38,749 bases of DNA from a virus. Every line of letters starts with the position of its first letter. The stretch's first letter is position 1. Shown in pieces: positions 13,720 to 20,950 of the stretch. The notes under the pieces are model-generated. The model did no database searches. It was given only the letters and a program-made list of their open reading frames with translations, and was not told the origin of the DNA. Location: the IMG/VR virus record IMGVR_UViG_3300028569_000079, positions 1 to 38,749 of that record. The stretch is one strand, 5' to 3'. Both the position numbers and the translations under genes were made by a program.

Positions 13720-13854
13720 AGGAAGTTCATCCCAAGAGGTGGTGTATTTCTGAGTTACATACTCTTGTTTCATCTCCCACTTTTTATCAGCATTTTGTGG
13801 AACAGGTATTACATCCAACAGAACGATAAAGATAAGTAGAAGTATTAGAGTCAT
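13705..13854 (-). CDS. Small membrane-anchored protein, predicted leaderless mRNA
   Basis: 49 residues: MTLILLLIFIVLLDVIPVPQ, then NADKKWEMKQEYVTQKYTTS and WDELPLVFV. One N-terminal membrane helix or uncleaved signal, then a polar tail. A longer frame to 13923 would run through a terminator and a promoter, so this start is chosen; TATATTTG ends 4 bases before the ATG. No family recognised. Confidence 0.7.
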   Translation of the reverse strand: MTLILLLIFIVLLDVIPVPQNADKKWEMKQEYVTQKYTTSWDELPLVFV

Positions 13855-13858
13855 AGAA

Positions 13859-13866
13859 CAAATATA
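13859..13866 (-). promoter_or_regulatory. TATATTTG-N4-ATG promoter
   Basis: Minus-strand TATATTTG, TTCT, ATG at 13854. It directly follows the terminator at 13883-13912; a T-run replaces a clear TTTG at -33. Confidence 0.6.
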
Positions 13867-13882
13867 CGACTTTTTTACAAAT

Positions 13883-13912
13883 AAAAAAAGGGGAGTAGCG
13901 AATTCCCCTTTA
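13883..13912 (-). terminator. Rho-independent terminator after the SPOR gene
   Basis: On the minus strand AAGGGGAATTCGCTACTCCCCTTTTTTT: a GGGG(A)/CCCC stem with a T-run. It ends the operon that holds the carbamoyltransferase and SPOR genes. Confidence 0.8.
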
Positions 13913-13960
13913 TAAGTTTCCATAACAGAAACGGTCCTAAGACGCCCGATTTCTCGGGGG

Positions 13961-14323
13961 CTAATTCAAACTATATACCCACATCTTGTCAATTTCAGAT
14001 GAGTATTTGTCTTTGAATTGATATACATCATCCTTATAAATAGATGAAAATATATAAATTCTATAATATCCCTCATCCGATTTCAAAATTTTTGTTTGAT
14101 ATCCCAAGTCAGACATCGTTTCTTGAAATTGTTCCGCGTTGTATCTGTCTAAGAACGAACCTATAATAAGAAAATACGATGAGTTTGCGGTTTCGACATC
14201 TTCAGAAATAACATTTGAAAGGTCATTGTCTATGTTATCTGATTCATTCGATGACTTGAAAAGTCCGATCATCAGAAGAATTAGAACAGATAATGATACC
14301 AAGATAAGATATATTTTAGACAT
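13961..14323 (-). CDS. Membrane-anchored SPOR-domain protein
   Basis: 120 residues. One N-terminal membrane helix (about 4-22), an acidic linker (25-47), then residues 49-119 with the SPOR pattern: YFLIIGSFLDRYNAEQF, LGYQTKILKSDEGYYRIYI, a second helix and a final MWVYSL strand. SPOR domains bind denuded glycan strands of peptidoglycan, usually at the division septum. In a phage it could place a lysis, division-blocking or wall-binding activity. TAATG overlap with the stop of the carbamoyltransferase gene makes it the last gene of that operon. Confidence 0.8.
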   Translation of the reverse strand: MSKIYLILVSLSVLILLMIGLFKSSNESDNIDNDLSNVISEDVETANSSYFLIIGSFLDRYNAEQFQETMSDLGYQTKILKSDEGYYRIYIFSSIYKDDVYQFKDKYSSEIDKMWVYSLN

Positions 14324-16110
14324 TATTTAATCCACATTGAATCGTTAATAACTAATATGTCAGTTTTGGATCTGTTGAAAAGATTTAGAGCATCCTCAGG
14401 TGTTTCAACTATAGGTTCATCGGACAGGTTTAGTGATGTATTCAATAAGACGGGTACTCCACTAAATTTTTCGAACTCTCTTAGGATCTCATAGAATTTG
14501 GGATTATCCTCTTTTTTTACCGTCTGTACCCTTGCAGTTCCATCGACATGGGTCACCGAAGGAAGTTTATCTGTTATGACATTACATATTTTTAACATGT
14601 AGGGAGACTCACCGTCAATGTCAAAATACTTACTTACATCCTCATAACAAACTGCTGGCGCAAATGGTCTGTACCATTCTCTATTTTTGATTTGAAAGTT
14701 TAGATAATCTTTAATTTCAGGTAATTTTGGGTTAGCTAAAAAACTTCTATTACCCAAAGCTCGTGGACCAAATTCAGATCCACCTTGAAACCACGCAACA
14801 ACTTTACCTTCATTAAGTGATTTTGCAACATATTCCAAGTTTATGGGAGAACCTCCAACTGGAGTCTCATATTCTTTCCCAGTGTAGACCACTTCAGGTA
14901 CAGTTTTGAATTTTCTCGGAATATCTAATATATGGTGAGTGACAAACAAAGCAGCTCCAATAGACAAACCCTCGTCTCCCGAGCCAGGATAGGGTGAAAC
15001 ATTTTTGAAAGGAGTGTTTTTATGAATTTTACCGTTTGTAGTACAATTTAAGAAAGATCCACCAGCTAAACATATTGTGTCGTTATTAAACCCTTGGGTA
15101 TCATCGTGTAGTTTATTTAGAGCTCTGAAAACGGTTTGTTCGAAGATATATTGAATAGTGGCCGCCGCATCCATAGCCTCGCGACTGTAGGAGGTGTCTT
15201 TATTGAAAAACTCCACCTTGAATTTATCCTCATAAACTAATGGAGATTCGGGATTGTAGTTCCAAATCATTTTTCCTGTAGTTTTCATAAACAATTGATA
15301 GATCCATCTCCAATCATCAATCTTTTCAGTCCTTTCCCAAAATGTTTTGGTGTATTTATCCAAACTCTTGATGATATCAGGATTAACTTTACCAAAAGCA
15401 GCTAAACCCATAGTACTACCTGCTTTGTATATACCATCTCCTATCCCAAGTAATTCAGTAAATAAATTATAGGCATGACCTATTTGTAAACCAGGATAAT
15501 ACAAAGTTTCTAATTTGTTTCCAAAACCGTAACACGCCAAAGAACAAAAGTTAGGGTTAACATCGGTTGCGTCCATAGTCAAGACCGCAGCCTTTTCAAA
15601 GTTGGTGGTATAAAACGAGGACGCAGCATGAGCGTGGTGGTGAGATATAAACCATCCTTCTATAGTTTTACCAAACAAATCCATTTTTATTGGTACAGAA
15701 TCAAAAGGTCTTATTGTCAAAGGATCCACTAAAGAAATTATATCTTGTTGAATATCATATCCCTTTCCTTCAATAAAGTTTGGTGATTCTCCCACCCAAG
15801 AAATTTGCCCATCTTGATGATGACAATTAGAAAAAATCCAACTATTTTTTTTATCGACGTAAAGTTTGAATTTTTCACCATCAGTGGCCCACTCTTCAAT
15901 ATTTCTGAACCAATAGGATAATGCAACGTAATCTACGTCATCAATGGTAATACCAGCTTCATCCAATACATATTTAATGGTATATTCACGAATAAATCTT
16001 GCTTTTTTTTGTCTGCAAAGTCTTTCGCGACTAATTGCTGATACAATTTTTCCATCTATTATAACACAGACAGAAGCATCGTGATTTAAACTCAATCCTA
16101 AGACAACCAT
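14323..16110 (-). CDS. Carbamoyltransferase, NodU/CmcH family
   Basis: 595 residues, the full family length. The N-terminal ASKHA-like domain opens MVVLGLSLNHDASVCVIIDG and has the metal-binding HHHAHAASS (157-165) and VLTMDATD (177-183). The C-terminal YrdC-like part has FGPRALGNRS (447-456), YRPFAPAV and VLLNTSLN (554-561). Known members move a carbamoyl group from carbamoyl phosphate to a sugar or antibiotic hydroxyl, and relatives occur in T4-like cyanophages. A glutamine synthetase (20951-22009), RfbC and a methyltransferase nearby fit glycan or small-molecule decoration. It follows 16114-16299 with a 3-base gap. Confidence 0.92.
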   Translation of the reverse strand: MVVLGLSLNHDASVCVIIDGKIVSAISRERLCRQKKARFIREYTIKYVLDEAGITIDDVDYVALSYWFRNIEEWATDGEKFKLYVDKKNSWIFSNCHHQDGQISWVGESPNFIEGKGYDIQQDIISLVDPLTIRPFDSVPIKMDLFGKTIEGWFISHHHAHAASSFYTTNFEKAAVLTMDATDVNPNFCSLACYGFGNKLETLYYPGLQIGHAYNLFTELLGIGDGIYKAGSTMGLAAFGKVNPDIIKSLDKYTKTFWERTEKIDDWRWIYQLFMKTTGKMIWNYNPESPLVYEDKFKVEFFNKDTSYSREAMDAAATIQYIFEQTVFRALNKLHDDTQGFNNDTICLAGGSFLNCTTNGKIHKNTPFKNVSPYPGSGDEGLSIGAALFVTHHILDIPRKFKTVPEVVYTGKEYETPVGGSPINLEYVAKSLNEGKVVAWFQGGSEFGPRALGNRSFLANPKLPEIKDYLNFQIKNREWYRPFAPAVCYEDVSKYFDIDGESPYMLKICNVITDKLPSVTHVDGTARVQTVKKEDNPKFYEILREFEKFSGVPVLLNTSLNLSDEPIVETPEDALNLFNRSKTDILVINDSMWIK

Positions 16111-16113
16111 TCT

Positions 16114-16299
16114 TTATGACAGCAAAATATTTACCTGATTCATAATATTTTGTTGTCTCATCTGTAACTCCCTGATTTGTTTGTTCTGAGAATCATTGAG
16201 TTCGAAATCTTCACCCTTGATGGAATTGACTTTGTTTGATAATAAATCGTAATCATACATCAACTGTTGATACCTTTTTCCTTTTTCTTCGTTATTCAT
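16114..16299 (-). CDS. Short coiled-coil protein
   Basis: 61 residues, nearly all helical and charged (MNNEEKGKRYQQLMYDYDLL, then QNKQIRELQMRQQNIMNQVN). Heptad-like spacing of L/I/V/M suggests a coiled coil. It is 3 bases upstream of the carbamoyltransferase and may be its first operon partner. No family recognised. Confidence 0.65.
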   Translation of the reverse strand: MNNEEKGKRYQQLMYDYDLLSNKVNSIKGEDFELNDSQNKQIRELQMRQQNIMNQVNILLS

Positions 16300-16385
16300 T
16301 GTTTTTTTTTTAAAAATAGTTTATAAAAATGTATTATCAAGACATATATAACACATGGTTTACTTATAATATTTGATGAAAAATT

Positions 16386-16425
16386 CATAGCTAAAAACTA
16401 TCAGGTCATAGCTAAAAACTATCAT
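16386..16425. repeat. Tandem 19-bp direct repeat, operator-like
   Basis: TCATAGCTAAAAACTATCA occurs exactly at 16386-16404 and 16407-16425, a 21-bp period (two helical turns). Each copy holds the inverted repeat ATAG...CTAT. It lies between the acidic lipoprotein gene's terminator and the start of the carbamoyltransferase operon, a good place for a dimeric regulator to bind. Confidence 0.65.
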
Positions 16426-16431
16426 AAACAA

Positions 16432-16460
16432 AAAAGTCAGACTTATGTCCGACTTTTCTT
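16432..16460. terminator. Bidirectional-type terminator
   Basis: AAAAGTCAGAC-TTAT-GTCCGACTTTTCTTTT: about 9 bp with one mismatch, T-run on both strands. It ends the lipoprotein transcript (minus). Confidence 0.7.
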
Positions 16461-16479
16461 TTGATTGGATGGCTAAGAA

Positions 16480-16647
16480 TTACTCCTGAGTTGCCACTTC
16501 ACCTTCAACTTCGACCTCTTCGACAACTTCTTCTTCGACAACTACAGTCGTATCAACTACAGTTTCCTGTACTGTTGGTTCAACTGTTTCTGTTTGACAA
16601 GAAGCCAAGACAGTCAAGGCTACTACAGACATAATGATGTTTTTCAT
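16480..16647 (-). CDS. Small acidic lipoprotein
   Basis: 55 residues. MKNIIMSVVALTVLASC is a signal peptide with lipobox L-A-S-C (Cys17). The mature part is only 39 residues, almost all Glu, Val and Thr (VVVEEEVVEEVEVEGE). Such a low-complexity acidic tail on a lipid anchor could coat the periplasm or the cell surface. Upstream in-frame ATGs exist, but the signal peptide places the start here. No family recognised. A TATATTTAT element is 31 bases upstream. Confidence 0.75.
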   Translation of the reverse strand: MKNIIMSVVALTVLASCQTETVEPTVQETVVDTTVVVEEEVVEEVEVEGEVATQE

Positions 16648-16678
16648 AAATGAAAAATTATTAAATTTATTTGTATTC

Positions 16679-16687
16679 ATAAATATA
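16679..16687 (-). promoter_or_regulatory. TATATTTAT promoter element
   Basis: Minus-strand CTATATTTATG, 31 bases before the lipoprotein ATG; TTTTTTGTTC lies just upstream. Confidence 0.45.
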
Positions 16688-16720
16688 GAACAAAAAAGGT
16701 GGAAGTAAAATTTAATTTTA

Positions 16721-17005
16721 TTAAATTGTTTCTTCCGAAGTTTGGTCAGGAGTTTCATCAGAGTTGATTGAAATTGTAAGAACTGAACCTTGTTCCAACG
16801 CATCCTCACAGGGTGCGATGTGGACTTGTTCATCTTTACGATATACAATAACTTTTTCTACATGTTCATGTCCTGTAATTTTTGTATTCTCTGTTAGGTC
16901 AATTACGATACCTTGACCCTCGTCTAAAATAATACCCAAAGCCTTAGCAAAAATAAGGGATGGGACCATCCAACTCGAGTCTGTTTGTGTTTCTTGATTT
17001 GTCAT
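16721..17005 (-). CDS. Protein of unknown function
   Basis: 94 residues, MTNQETQTDSSWMVPSLIFA onwards, with strands GIVIDL, KVIVYRK, VHIAPCED and VLTISIN and an acidic, Thr/Glu-rich tail. No family recognised. A start five codons upstream (MKLLK) is possible. It lies upstream of the acidic lipoprotein gene and could share its transcript. Confidence 0.65.
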   Translation of the reverse strand: MTNQETQTDSSWMVPSLIFAKALGIILDEGQGIVIDLTENTKITGHEHVEKVIVYRKDEQVHIAPCEDALEQGSVLTISINSDETPDQTSEETI

Positions 17006-17063
17006 TTTTAAAAGTTTCAATAATAATAATAGAAATAAAAACTAAATTCAAGCATTATACTAT

Positions 17064-17069
17064 ATTTAT
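17064..17069 (+). promoter_or_regulatory. TATATTTAT-N4-ATG promoter element
   Basis: CTATATTTAT, GTTT, ATG at 17074. It sets the start of the basic peptide gene. Confidence 0.6.
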
Positions 17070-17073
17070 GTTT

Positions 17074-17187
17074 ATGAAAAAGATGATTACTAATATCCTA
17101 AATAAGATCCTAATATCATTGAAATTCAGGAAACCAACAAAAAACAAAGTAAAAAGATTAGTTTACAATAAAAACTCGAAAAGATGA
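17074..17187 (+). CDS. Small highly basic peptide (37 aa)
   Basis: MKKMITNILNKILISLKFRK followed by PTKNKVKRLVYNKNSKR: an amphipathic, strongly cationic helix. A longer frame starts at 16960 in a divergent gene, but the TATATTTAT-N4-ATG element fixes the start at 17074. The stop overlaps the next start (ATGA). It could bind membrane or nucleic acid; function unknown. Confidence 0.65.
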   Translation: MKKMITNILNKILISLKFRKPTKNKVKRLVYNKNSKR

Positions 17188-17501
17188 ATTTAGAAGAAAA
17201 TTTAAATAGATTAAAAATGCTGATGGATCTGAAAGAACAGATATCCAACGACGAAATAATCAATCAGATAGATAATAACGATTTTTCTAAGTTGAAGGAA
17301 TACCTCTCTATAAATTCAGAATTGAGAGACAATTTAAATCGATTATTTCTCACATCCACAATCGATGATTTGTATAATAAACTAATAAAGTCGAATAAAA
17401 CAATAATTTTGAAAGGGATGCAGATTGCAAATCAAAATAAAGATAAATTTACTTTTGATTTCCTAAACAAAATTCTCAAGAATTCAGAAAACTTATCTTA
17501 G
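17184..17501 (+). CDS. Helical protein of unknown function
   Basis: 105 residues, MNLEENLNRLKMLMDLKEQI onwards, all-helical with heptad-like leucines and many Asn/Lys. Translationally coupled to the basic peptide before it, and convergent with the RfbC gene with a 4-base overlap. No family recognised; the first residues (MNLEENLNRL) are reminiscent of the helical MNLRETIKR leader but lack a clear [L/I]-x-E near residue 12. Confidence 0.7.
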   Translation: MNLEENLNRLKMLMDLKEQISNDEIINQIDNNDFSKLKEYLSINSELRDNLNRLFLTSTIDDLYNKLIKSNKTIILKGMQIANQNKDKFTFDFLNKILKNSENLS

Positions 17502-18049
17502 AAGTTTACAAACTTTTCTATCTCACTCCACTCGGGAAGAACCCTATCTTTTTCAGATAAAATAAATTCTGATGGGTTCACAACCCAATCGATGTTAAAT
17601 TCAGAGTCGTTATACCTAATACCACCATCTTGATTAGGAAGGTATATCTCATCACATTTGTAGTTGAATACGGAAACTTCGGATAAGGTGATAAAACCAT
17701 GAGCAAATCCCTTGGGAACAAAAATCATCATCATGTTATCCTCTGATAATTCCATACTAAAAGATTGTTTGTAAGTCTGTGAGTTTTTTCGTAAGTCAAC
17801 GACAACATCCAAAACTTTACCAGCAATACACCGAACCAATTTTGCCTGAGGAGCAATCTTTTGAAAGTGTAATCCACGAATAACACCGTAAGAACTAACG
17901 GATTGATTATCCTGTACAAAATTGGTATAAATTCCTTTTTCTCTAAAAAACTGTTGATTGTAACTTTCGAAAAAGTATCCTCGATCATCAGGATAGACCG
18001 TTGGTGTTATAATGTATAAATCCTGTAAAGGACCTTTTTCAATTTTCAT
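17498..18049 (-). CDS. rfbC: dTDP-4-dehydrorhamnose 3,5-epimerase
   Basis: 183 residues, the usual family length. Cupin fold with the family signatures FVQDNQSVSSYGVIRGLHFQ (catalytic His61), VLDVVVDLRKNSQTY, FVPKGFAHGF (His117) and FNYKCDEIY (catalytic Tyr130). It would turn dTDP-4-keto-6-deoxyglucose into the L-rhamnose-series ketosugar. The other Rml genes are absent here, so it probably feeds from the host pool. With the carbamoyltransferase it points to deoxysugar or glycan change. ATTTATAAT precedes the ATG. Confidence 0.92.
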   Translation of the reverse strand: MKIEKGPLQDLYIITPTVYPDDRGYFFESYNQQFFREKGIYTNFVQDNQSVSSYGVIRGLHFQKIAPQAKLVRCIAGKVLDVVVDLRKNSQTYKQSFSMELSEDNMMMIFVPKGFAHGFITLSEVSVFNYKCDEIYLPNQDGGIRYNDSEFNIDWVVNPSEFILSEKDRVLPEWSEIEKFVNF

Positions 18050-18090
18050 ATTATAAATAATAATAATAAATAAAAAAAAGTACCCTTTAT

Positions 18091-18255
18091 TTATTGAATC
18101 AATTTATATTTTTTTTCTACAATTTCTATAACTTCACAAAGAGATAATTTATGATTTACCTTCTTTATCTCACTAATTTCATTTCTAAATTGATTGATTA
18201 CACCATTACTGTGCGCCAAGTAGTAAACTTCCTCAACAAATTGTTCGTTGGTCAT
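18091..18255 (-). CDS. Small helical protein of unknown function
   Basis: 54 residues, MTNEQFVEEVYYLAHSNGVI onwards, ending EIVEKKYKLIQ. Helical and charged, coding-like composition. It starts one base after the stop of 18257-18391 and ends 41 bases before the RfbC gene; a three-gene operon is likely. No family recognised. Confidence 0.65.
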   Translation of the reverse strand: MTNEQFVEEVYYLAHSNGVINQFRNEISEIKKVNHKLSLCEVIEIVEKKYKLIQ

Positions 18256-18256
18256 T

Positions 18257-18391
18257 TTATTTAGAATGAGTTTGTTTGTTATTCAATTTGATGGCTTCCT
18301 CGATCATAGAGGACATATTATTATTATATTTACAGGGACATGTTGGTTTCCCGTGCGCTCTCAAAACTAATTTTGCCTCCTCTAAATTCAT
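18257..18391 (-). CDS. Small protein of unknown function
   Basis: 44 residues: MNLEEAKLVLRAHGKPTCPC, then KYNNNMSSMIEEAIKLNNKQ and THSK. It has a C-P-C motif. A TATATTTG promoter lies 35 bases upstream. First gene of the small operon that leads into RfbC. No family recognised. Confidence 0.6.
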   Translation of the reverse strand: MNLEEAKLVLRAHGKPTCPCKYNNNMSSMIEEAIKLNNKQTHSK

Positions 18392-18426
18392 ATTCAATGT
18401 GTTGTTGTGTTTATCTTTTGTGTGTG

Positions 18427-18434
18427 CAAATATA
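18427..18434 (-). promoter_or_regulatory. TATATTTG promoter element
   Basis: Minus-strand TATATTTG with a leader of about 30 bases to ATG 18391. TTG near 20 bases upstream is not certain. Confidence 0.5.
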
Positions 18435-18497
18435 GTGAAATTATTGATAAAAAAAATACCCTAACCTAAGTTATGGTAAATTTTTACAAACATATTA

Positions 18498-18776
18498 TTA
18501 CATATCATGTTCCATATTATGTTCGAACTCATCATACATATACGCTTTGAAAACTGATACAACATTTTGTTCAGCCTGTGCAATCCCCGATGACATCCAA
18601 TCTTGTAATTCTTCACCATCTTCCATGGTCTCCCACATTTTATATGCCGCAGTAGCGATGGCAAACAATTGTTGTTTAGCCATATAATTACCATCAGATC
18701 CTTCGTTAGTTTCTACATTCATAGACTCAACAATCTTCTGAAGTTGTGTTTTATTCAAAATATATTCTTTACCCAT
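18498..18776 (-). CDS. Protein of unknown function, possible diverged leader
   Basis: 92 residues, MGKEYILNKTQLQKIVESMN onwards. The N-terminus resembles the leader family (YILNKTQLQKI compared with IITESQLENL) and has I-V-E at 15-17. The rest is helical with DGEELQDWMSSGIAQAEQNVVSVFKAY. An ATG two codons upstream overlaps the TATATTTAT element, so the second ATG, at N4 spacing, is chosen. Function unknown. Confidence 0.65.
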   Translation of the reverse strand: MGKEYILNKTQLQKIVESMNVETNEGSDGNYMAKQQLFAIATAAYKMWETMEDGEELQDWMSSGIAQAEQNVVSVFKAYMYDEFEHNMEHDM

Positions 18777-18780
18777 AATC

Positions 18781-18789
18781 ATAAATATA
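18781..18789 (-). promoter_or_regulatory. TATATTTAT-N4-ATG promoter element
   Basis: Minus-strand TATATTTAT, GATT, ATG at 18776. Confidence 0.55.
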
Positions 18790-18797
18790 ATGAAAAT

Positions 18798-18825
18798 AAA
18801 AAAGGTCAGAATAATCTGACCTTTT
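18798..18825. terminator. Bidirectional terminator
   Basis: AAAAGGTCAGA-ATAA-TCTGACCTTTT, perfect stem, T-runs both ways. A second small hairpin CTGAC-AGGA-GTCAG (18832-18845) precedes it on the minus strand. Ends the 18912-19703 operon. Confidence 0.8.
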
Positions 18826-18911
18826 GGGACTGACAGGAGTCAGATTCCACCACCTCAGTTTATAGAGAGAGGACTCTTTGGAAAATCTTGAAGGTATTTG
18901 TAATCAATTAT

Positions 18912-19127
18912 TTATTTCAGACTACTACCGTTTACCCTCCTACTATTGAATATTTCACGAGCTTTATCCATTTTATCAACTTTTTGATCCAAGAAAACTG
19001 TAACAATGAATATTCTTTCCCAATGAGTACATTGTTCTTTTATGACTTGGTTATAGACATCCACATCAACATCCAACTCTTGAGCAATCGATAAGTCCAT
19101 CAGAGCGAAAAGACCGAGTTCTTCCAT
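18912..19127 (-). CDS. Small protein of unknown function
   Basis: 71 residues, MEELGLFALMDLSIAQELDV onwards, helical with a hydrophobic middle (ERIFIVTVFLDQKVDK). One base separates it from the stop of the 19129-19416 gene. Last of a three-gene operon. No family recognised. Confidence 0.65.
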   Translation of the reverse strand: MEELGLFALMDLSIAQELDVDVDVYNQVIKEQCTHWERIFIVTVFLDQKVDKMDKAREIFNSRRVNGSSLK

Positions 19128-19128
19128 T

Positions 19129-19416
19129 TTACTTACCTTTCAATTGTTTCAGTTTGATTCTTAATAAATCCAAAGTATCATTTTGTTGTTTAGTACGATT
19201 TTTCTTGGATTGATATTCTGAAATAAGATTTTCTATCATCATCGTTTCAGAATTTACTGGTGGATTATCGACTTTGACATTTTTTACCTCGGGATCTTTT
19301 GCCACTTTTGCAGGTGGCGGCGATCCTTGTTTACGTTTCTTGTATTCCTCATTTACAAGATGGACCGCCGCCGCTCCTACCAATAGACCACCTACAAATC
19401 TCCAAAAACCACTCAT
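19129..19416 (-). CDS. Membrane-anchored small protein
   Basis: 95 residues. N-terminal hydrophobic glycine-rich segment (FWRFVGGLLVGAAAVHLV, about 4-21), then a basic and Pro-rich linker (KKRKQGSPPPAKVAK) and a C-terminal coiled-coil-like helix. Middle gene of the operon, coupled by ATGA overlap to 19413-19688. No family recognised. Confidence 0.7.
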   Translation of the reverse strand: MSGFWRFVGGLLVGAAAVHLVNEEYKKRKQGSPPPAKVAKDPEVKNVKVDNPPVNSETMMIENLISEYQSKKNRTKQQNDTLDLLRIKLKQLKGK

Positions 19417-19688
19417 GATCTTGTAACCATTGCTTCGATCTTAGACTTGATCATTTCAGTCGTGCCCAAATCATTGATGTTAGTAAGGATGATAGAATCA
19501 ACCAAGATCCTATATGGGATGTGTACCAAGTAATCCGACCCATTGAAGAAGTCAAAGTCTCCTTTATGTGCAAGACATCCATCGATCAACCTCAAGAATA
19601 TAGAGAATTGCTCGTAATTGACAAATGTTTCATTTACCAATTCTCCAACGGTGTCGTGGAGTATACGTATGTTGTGTGCGATTTTCAT
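19413..19688 (-). CDS. Protein of unknown function, predicted leaderless mRNA
   Basis: 91 residues, MKIAHNIRILHDTVGELVNE onwards. Mixed helices with two internal hydrophobic stretches. A start five codons upstream would lie inside the promoter; TATATTTG and 4 bases precede the ATG at 19688. First gene of the 18912-19688 operon. No family recognised. Confidence 0.7.
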   Translation of the reverse strand: MKIAHNIRILHDTVGELVNETFVNYEQFSIFLRLIDGCLAHKGDFDFFNGSDYLVHIPYRILVDSIILTNINDLGTTEMIKSKIEAMVTRS

Positions 19689-19692
19689 AAGA

Positions 19693-19724
19693 CAAATATA
19701 CAAAAGAATTTTTACTCCACCAAA
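19693..19724 (-). promoter_or_regulatory. Host-type promoter TTTG-N20-TATATTTG-N4-ATG
   Basis: Minus strand: TTTG (complement 19721-19724), 20 bases, TATATTTG (19693-19700), TCTT, ATG 19688. A full consensus match, sitting in the tail of the upstream gene. Confidence 0.7.
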
Positions 19725-19870
19725 TCTTCTTTGTCAGGAACGTGAGAAATTTTTAATTTGGTGAACTTACCCATTCCAGAAAAATTACCAAAATTGAGCC
19801 AAGCTTGTGACTCTTTGATGTAGATAACACTTTTCTTTCCTTTTTGATCAATAAATTTTATCTTATACAT
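19712..19870 (-). CDS. Small beta-rich protein of unknown function
   Basis: 52 residues, MYKIKFIDQKGKKSVIYIKE onwards. Alternating strands, Lys-rich, with WLNFGNFSGMGKFTKLKI. An upstream start at 19915 would run through the TATATTTG promoter and into the divergent gene, so this ATG is chosen. No family recognised. Confidence 0.65.
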   Translation of the reverse strand: MYKIKFIDQKGKKSVIYIKESQAWLNFGNFSGMGKFTKLKISHVPDKEDLVE

Positions 19871-19889
19871 AGTATTTATATTATTATCA

Positions 19890-19919
19890 CAAATATATGA
19901 AAAATATTCCACCAACCAA
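19890..19919 (-). promoter_or_regulatory. Host-type promoter TTG-N19-TATATTTG
   Basis: Minus-strand TATATTTG (19890-19897) with TTG 19 bases upstream (complement 19917-19919); the ATG at 19870 is 19 bases on. It overlaps the start of the divergent gene at 19897. Confidence 0.55.
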
Positions 19920-20382
19920 AAATGAGAAGATGCTTATTAAGGTATTGGTACGAAGATATTCGAAAGAGGAACTTGAAAAAGATTTTGAAGATATAGAAAA
20001 TTTGATGGATTCGGCATTGGTTAATACCGCATCGAGAATGATCGGGATAGATGTACCTTTAAGGATCGATGGTCAGTATTTGAAATACAGTATTGATAAT
20101 TATGAAGAAATTAAAAATAATAATTACCCCGATCAATTCGAAAGAATGTCAACTCTATCAGCACAAATAGTTGTAGAAAAAAACATCAGTAAATCAACAA
20201 ACTATGAATTAATATTACCATATCTCAAATCGAGGTTTGAAGATACAAAAGATGAAATAGAAAACAATTTATGGGATTACGATCCTCAGGAAGCTTGGTC
20301 AGATTGGGGAGATACTGAAATGATCAACATGGATTACGAATTCGAAGATGATGGACCTTATCCTGGTAACATCATAGAGTAA
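19897..20382 (+). CDS. Paralogue A of a tandem pair, unknown function
   Basis: 161 residues, MKNIPPTKNEKMLIKVLVRR onwards. Shares with the next gene NIPPTKxEQM, KVLVKRxSKE, GIDVxxxIDxQYLxYxIDNYxxIxNNxFPDxFERM, and a C-terminal NxWDYDPE ... NIIE. The second half is very acidic. No family recognised. A recent or constrained tandem duplication. Confidence 0.75.
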   Translation: MKNIPPTKNEKMLIKVLVRRYSKEELEKDFEDIENLMDSALVNTASRMIGIDVPLRIDGQYLKYSIDNYEEIKNNNYPDQFERMSTLSAQIVVEKNISKSTNYELILPYLKSRFEDTKDEIENNLWDYDPQEAWSDWGDTEMINMDYEFEDDGPYPGNIIE

Positions 20383-20410
20383 TTCGTTTATATAATACTA
20401 CCACTAATCT

Positions 20411-20902
20411 ATGACAAACATTCCGCCAACCAAAAAAGAACAGATGATTATGAAAGTCTTGGTAAAAAGATTTTCAAAAGAAAAATTATTTCAAGAATTG
20501 GTGGATATCCAATCTCAAGGGTTGACTTCCGATATGGTTCGGAGCTCATCCAAGTTAGTTGGTATTGATGTTCATAGCCAAATTGATAGCCAATATCTCA
20601 ATTACGCAATCGACAACTACGATAAAATTCAAAATAATGAATTCCCTGATCGGTTTGAACGAATGATGACTTTGGAATCCAGTATGAAAACAATAGAATA
20701 CCGTAAAGTGTACTCCAATTACAGTTTAACTATTCCAGTATTGAAATCTTTTTCAGATGAGTTGAAACAAGATATTGATGATAATATCTGGGATTACGAC
20801 CCTGAATTTATTGATGAGGATTCCGGTGATACAGACGTTGAAAATATTGAAATTTCTTTTGATAAAATTGTTAAACCTTGGGGTGATAATATCATAGAGT
20901 GA
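20411..20902 (+). CDS. Paralogue B of a tandem pair, unknown function
   Basis: 163 residues, MTNIPPTKKEQMIMKVLVKR onwards, clearly homologous over its whole length to 19897-20382 from which it is separated by 28 bases. Same helical N-terminus and acidic tail (NIWDYDPEFIDEDSGDTDVE). Converges with the glutamine synthetase gene. No family recognised. Confidence 0.75.
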   Translation: MTNIPPTKKEQMIMKVLVKRFSKEKLFQELVDIQSQGLTSDMVRSSSKLVGIDVHSQIDSQYLNYAIDNYDKIQNNEFPDRFERMMTLESSMKTIEYRKVYSNYSLTIPVLKSFSDELKQDIDDNIWDYDPEFIDEDSGDTDVENIEISFDKIVKPWGDNIIE

Positions 20903-20950
20903 TTAGTGTACGTTTACACAGTGATTCAATTTAAAAAGTAAGAGTCCTTA

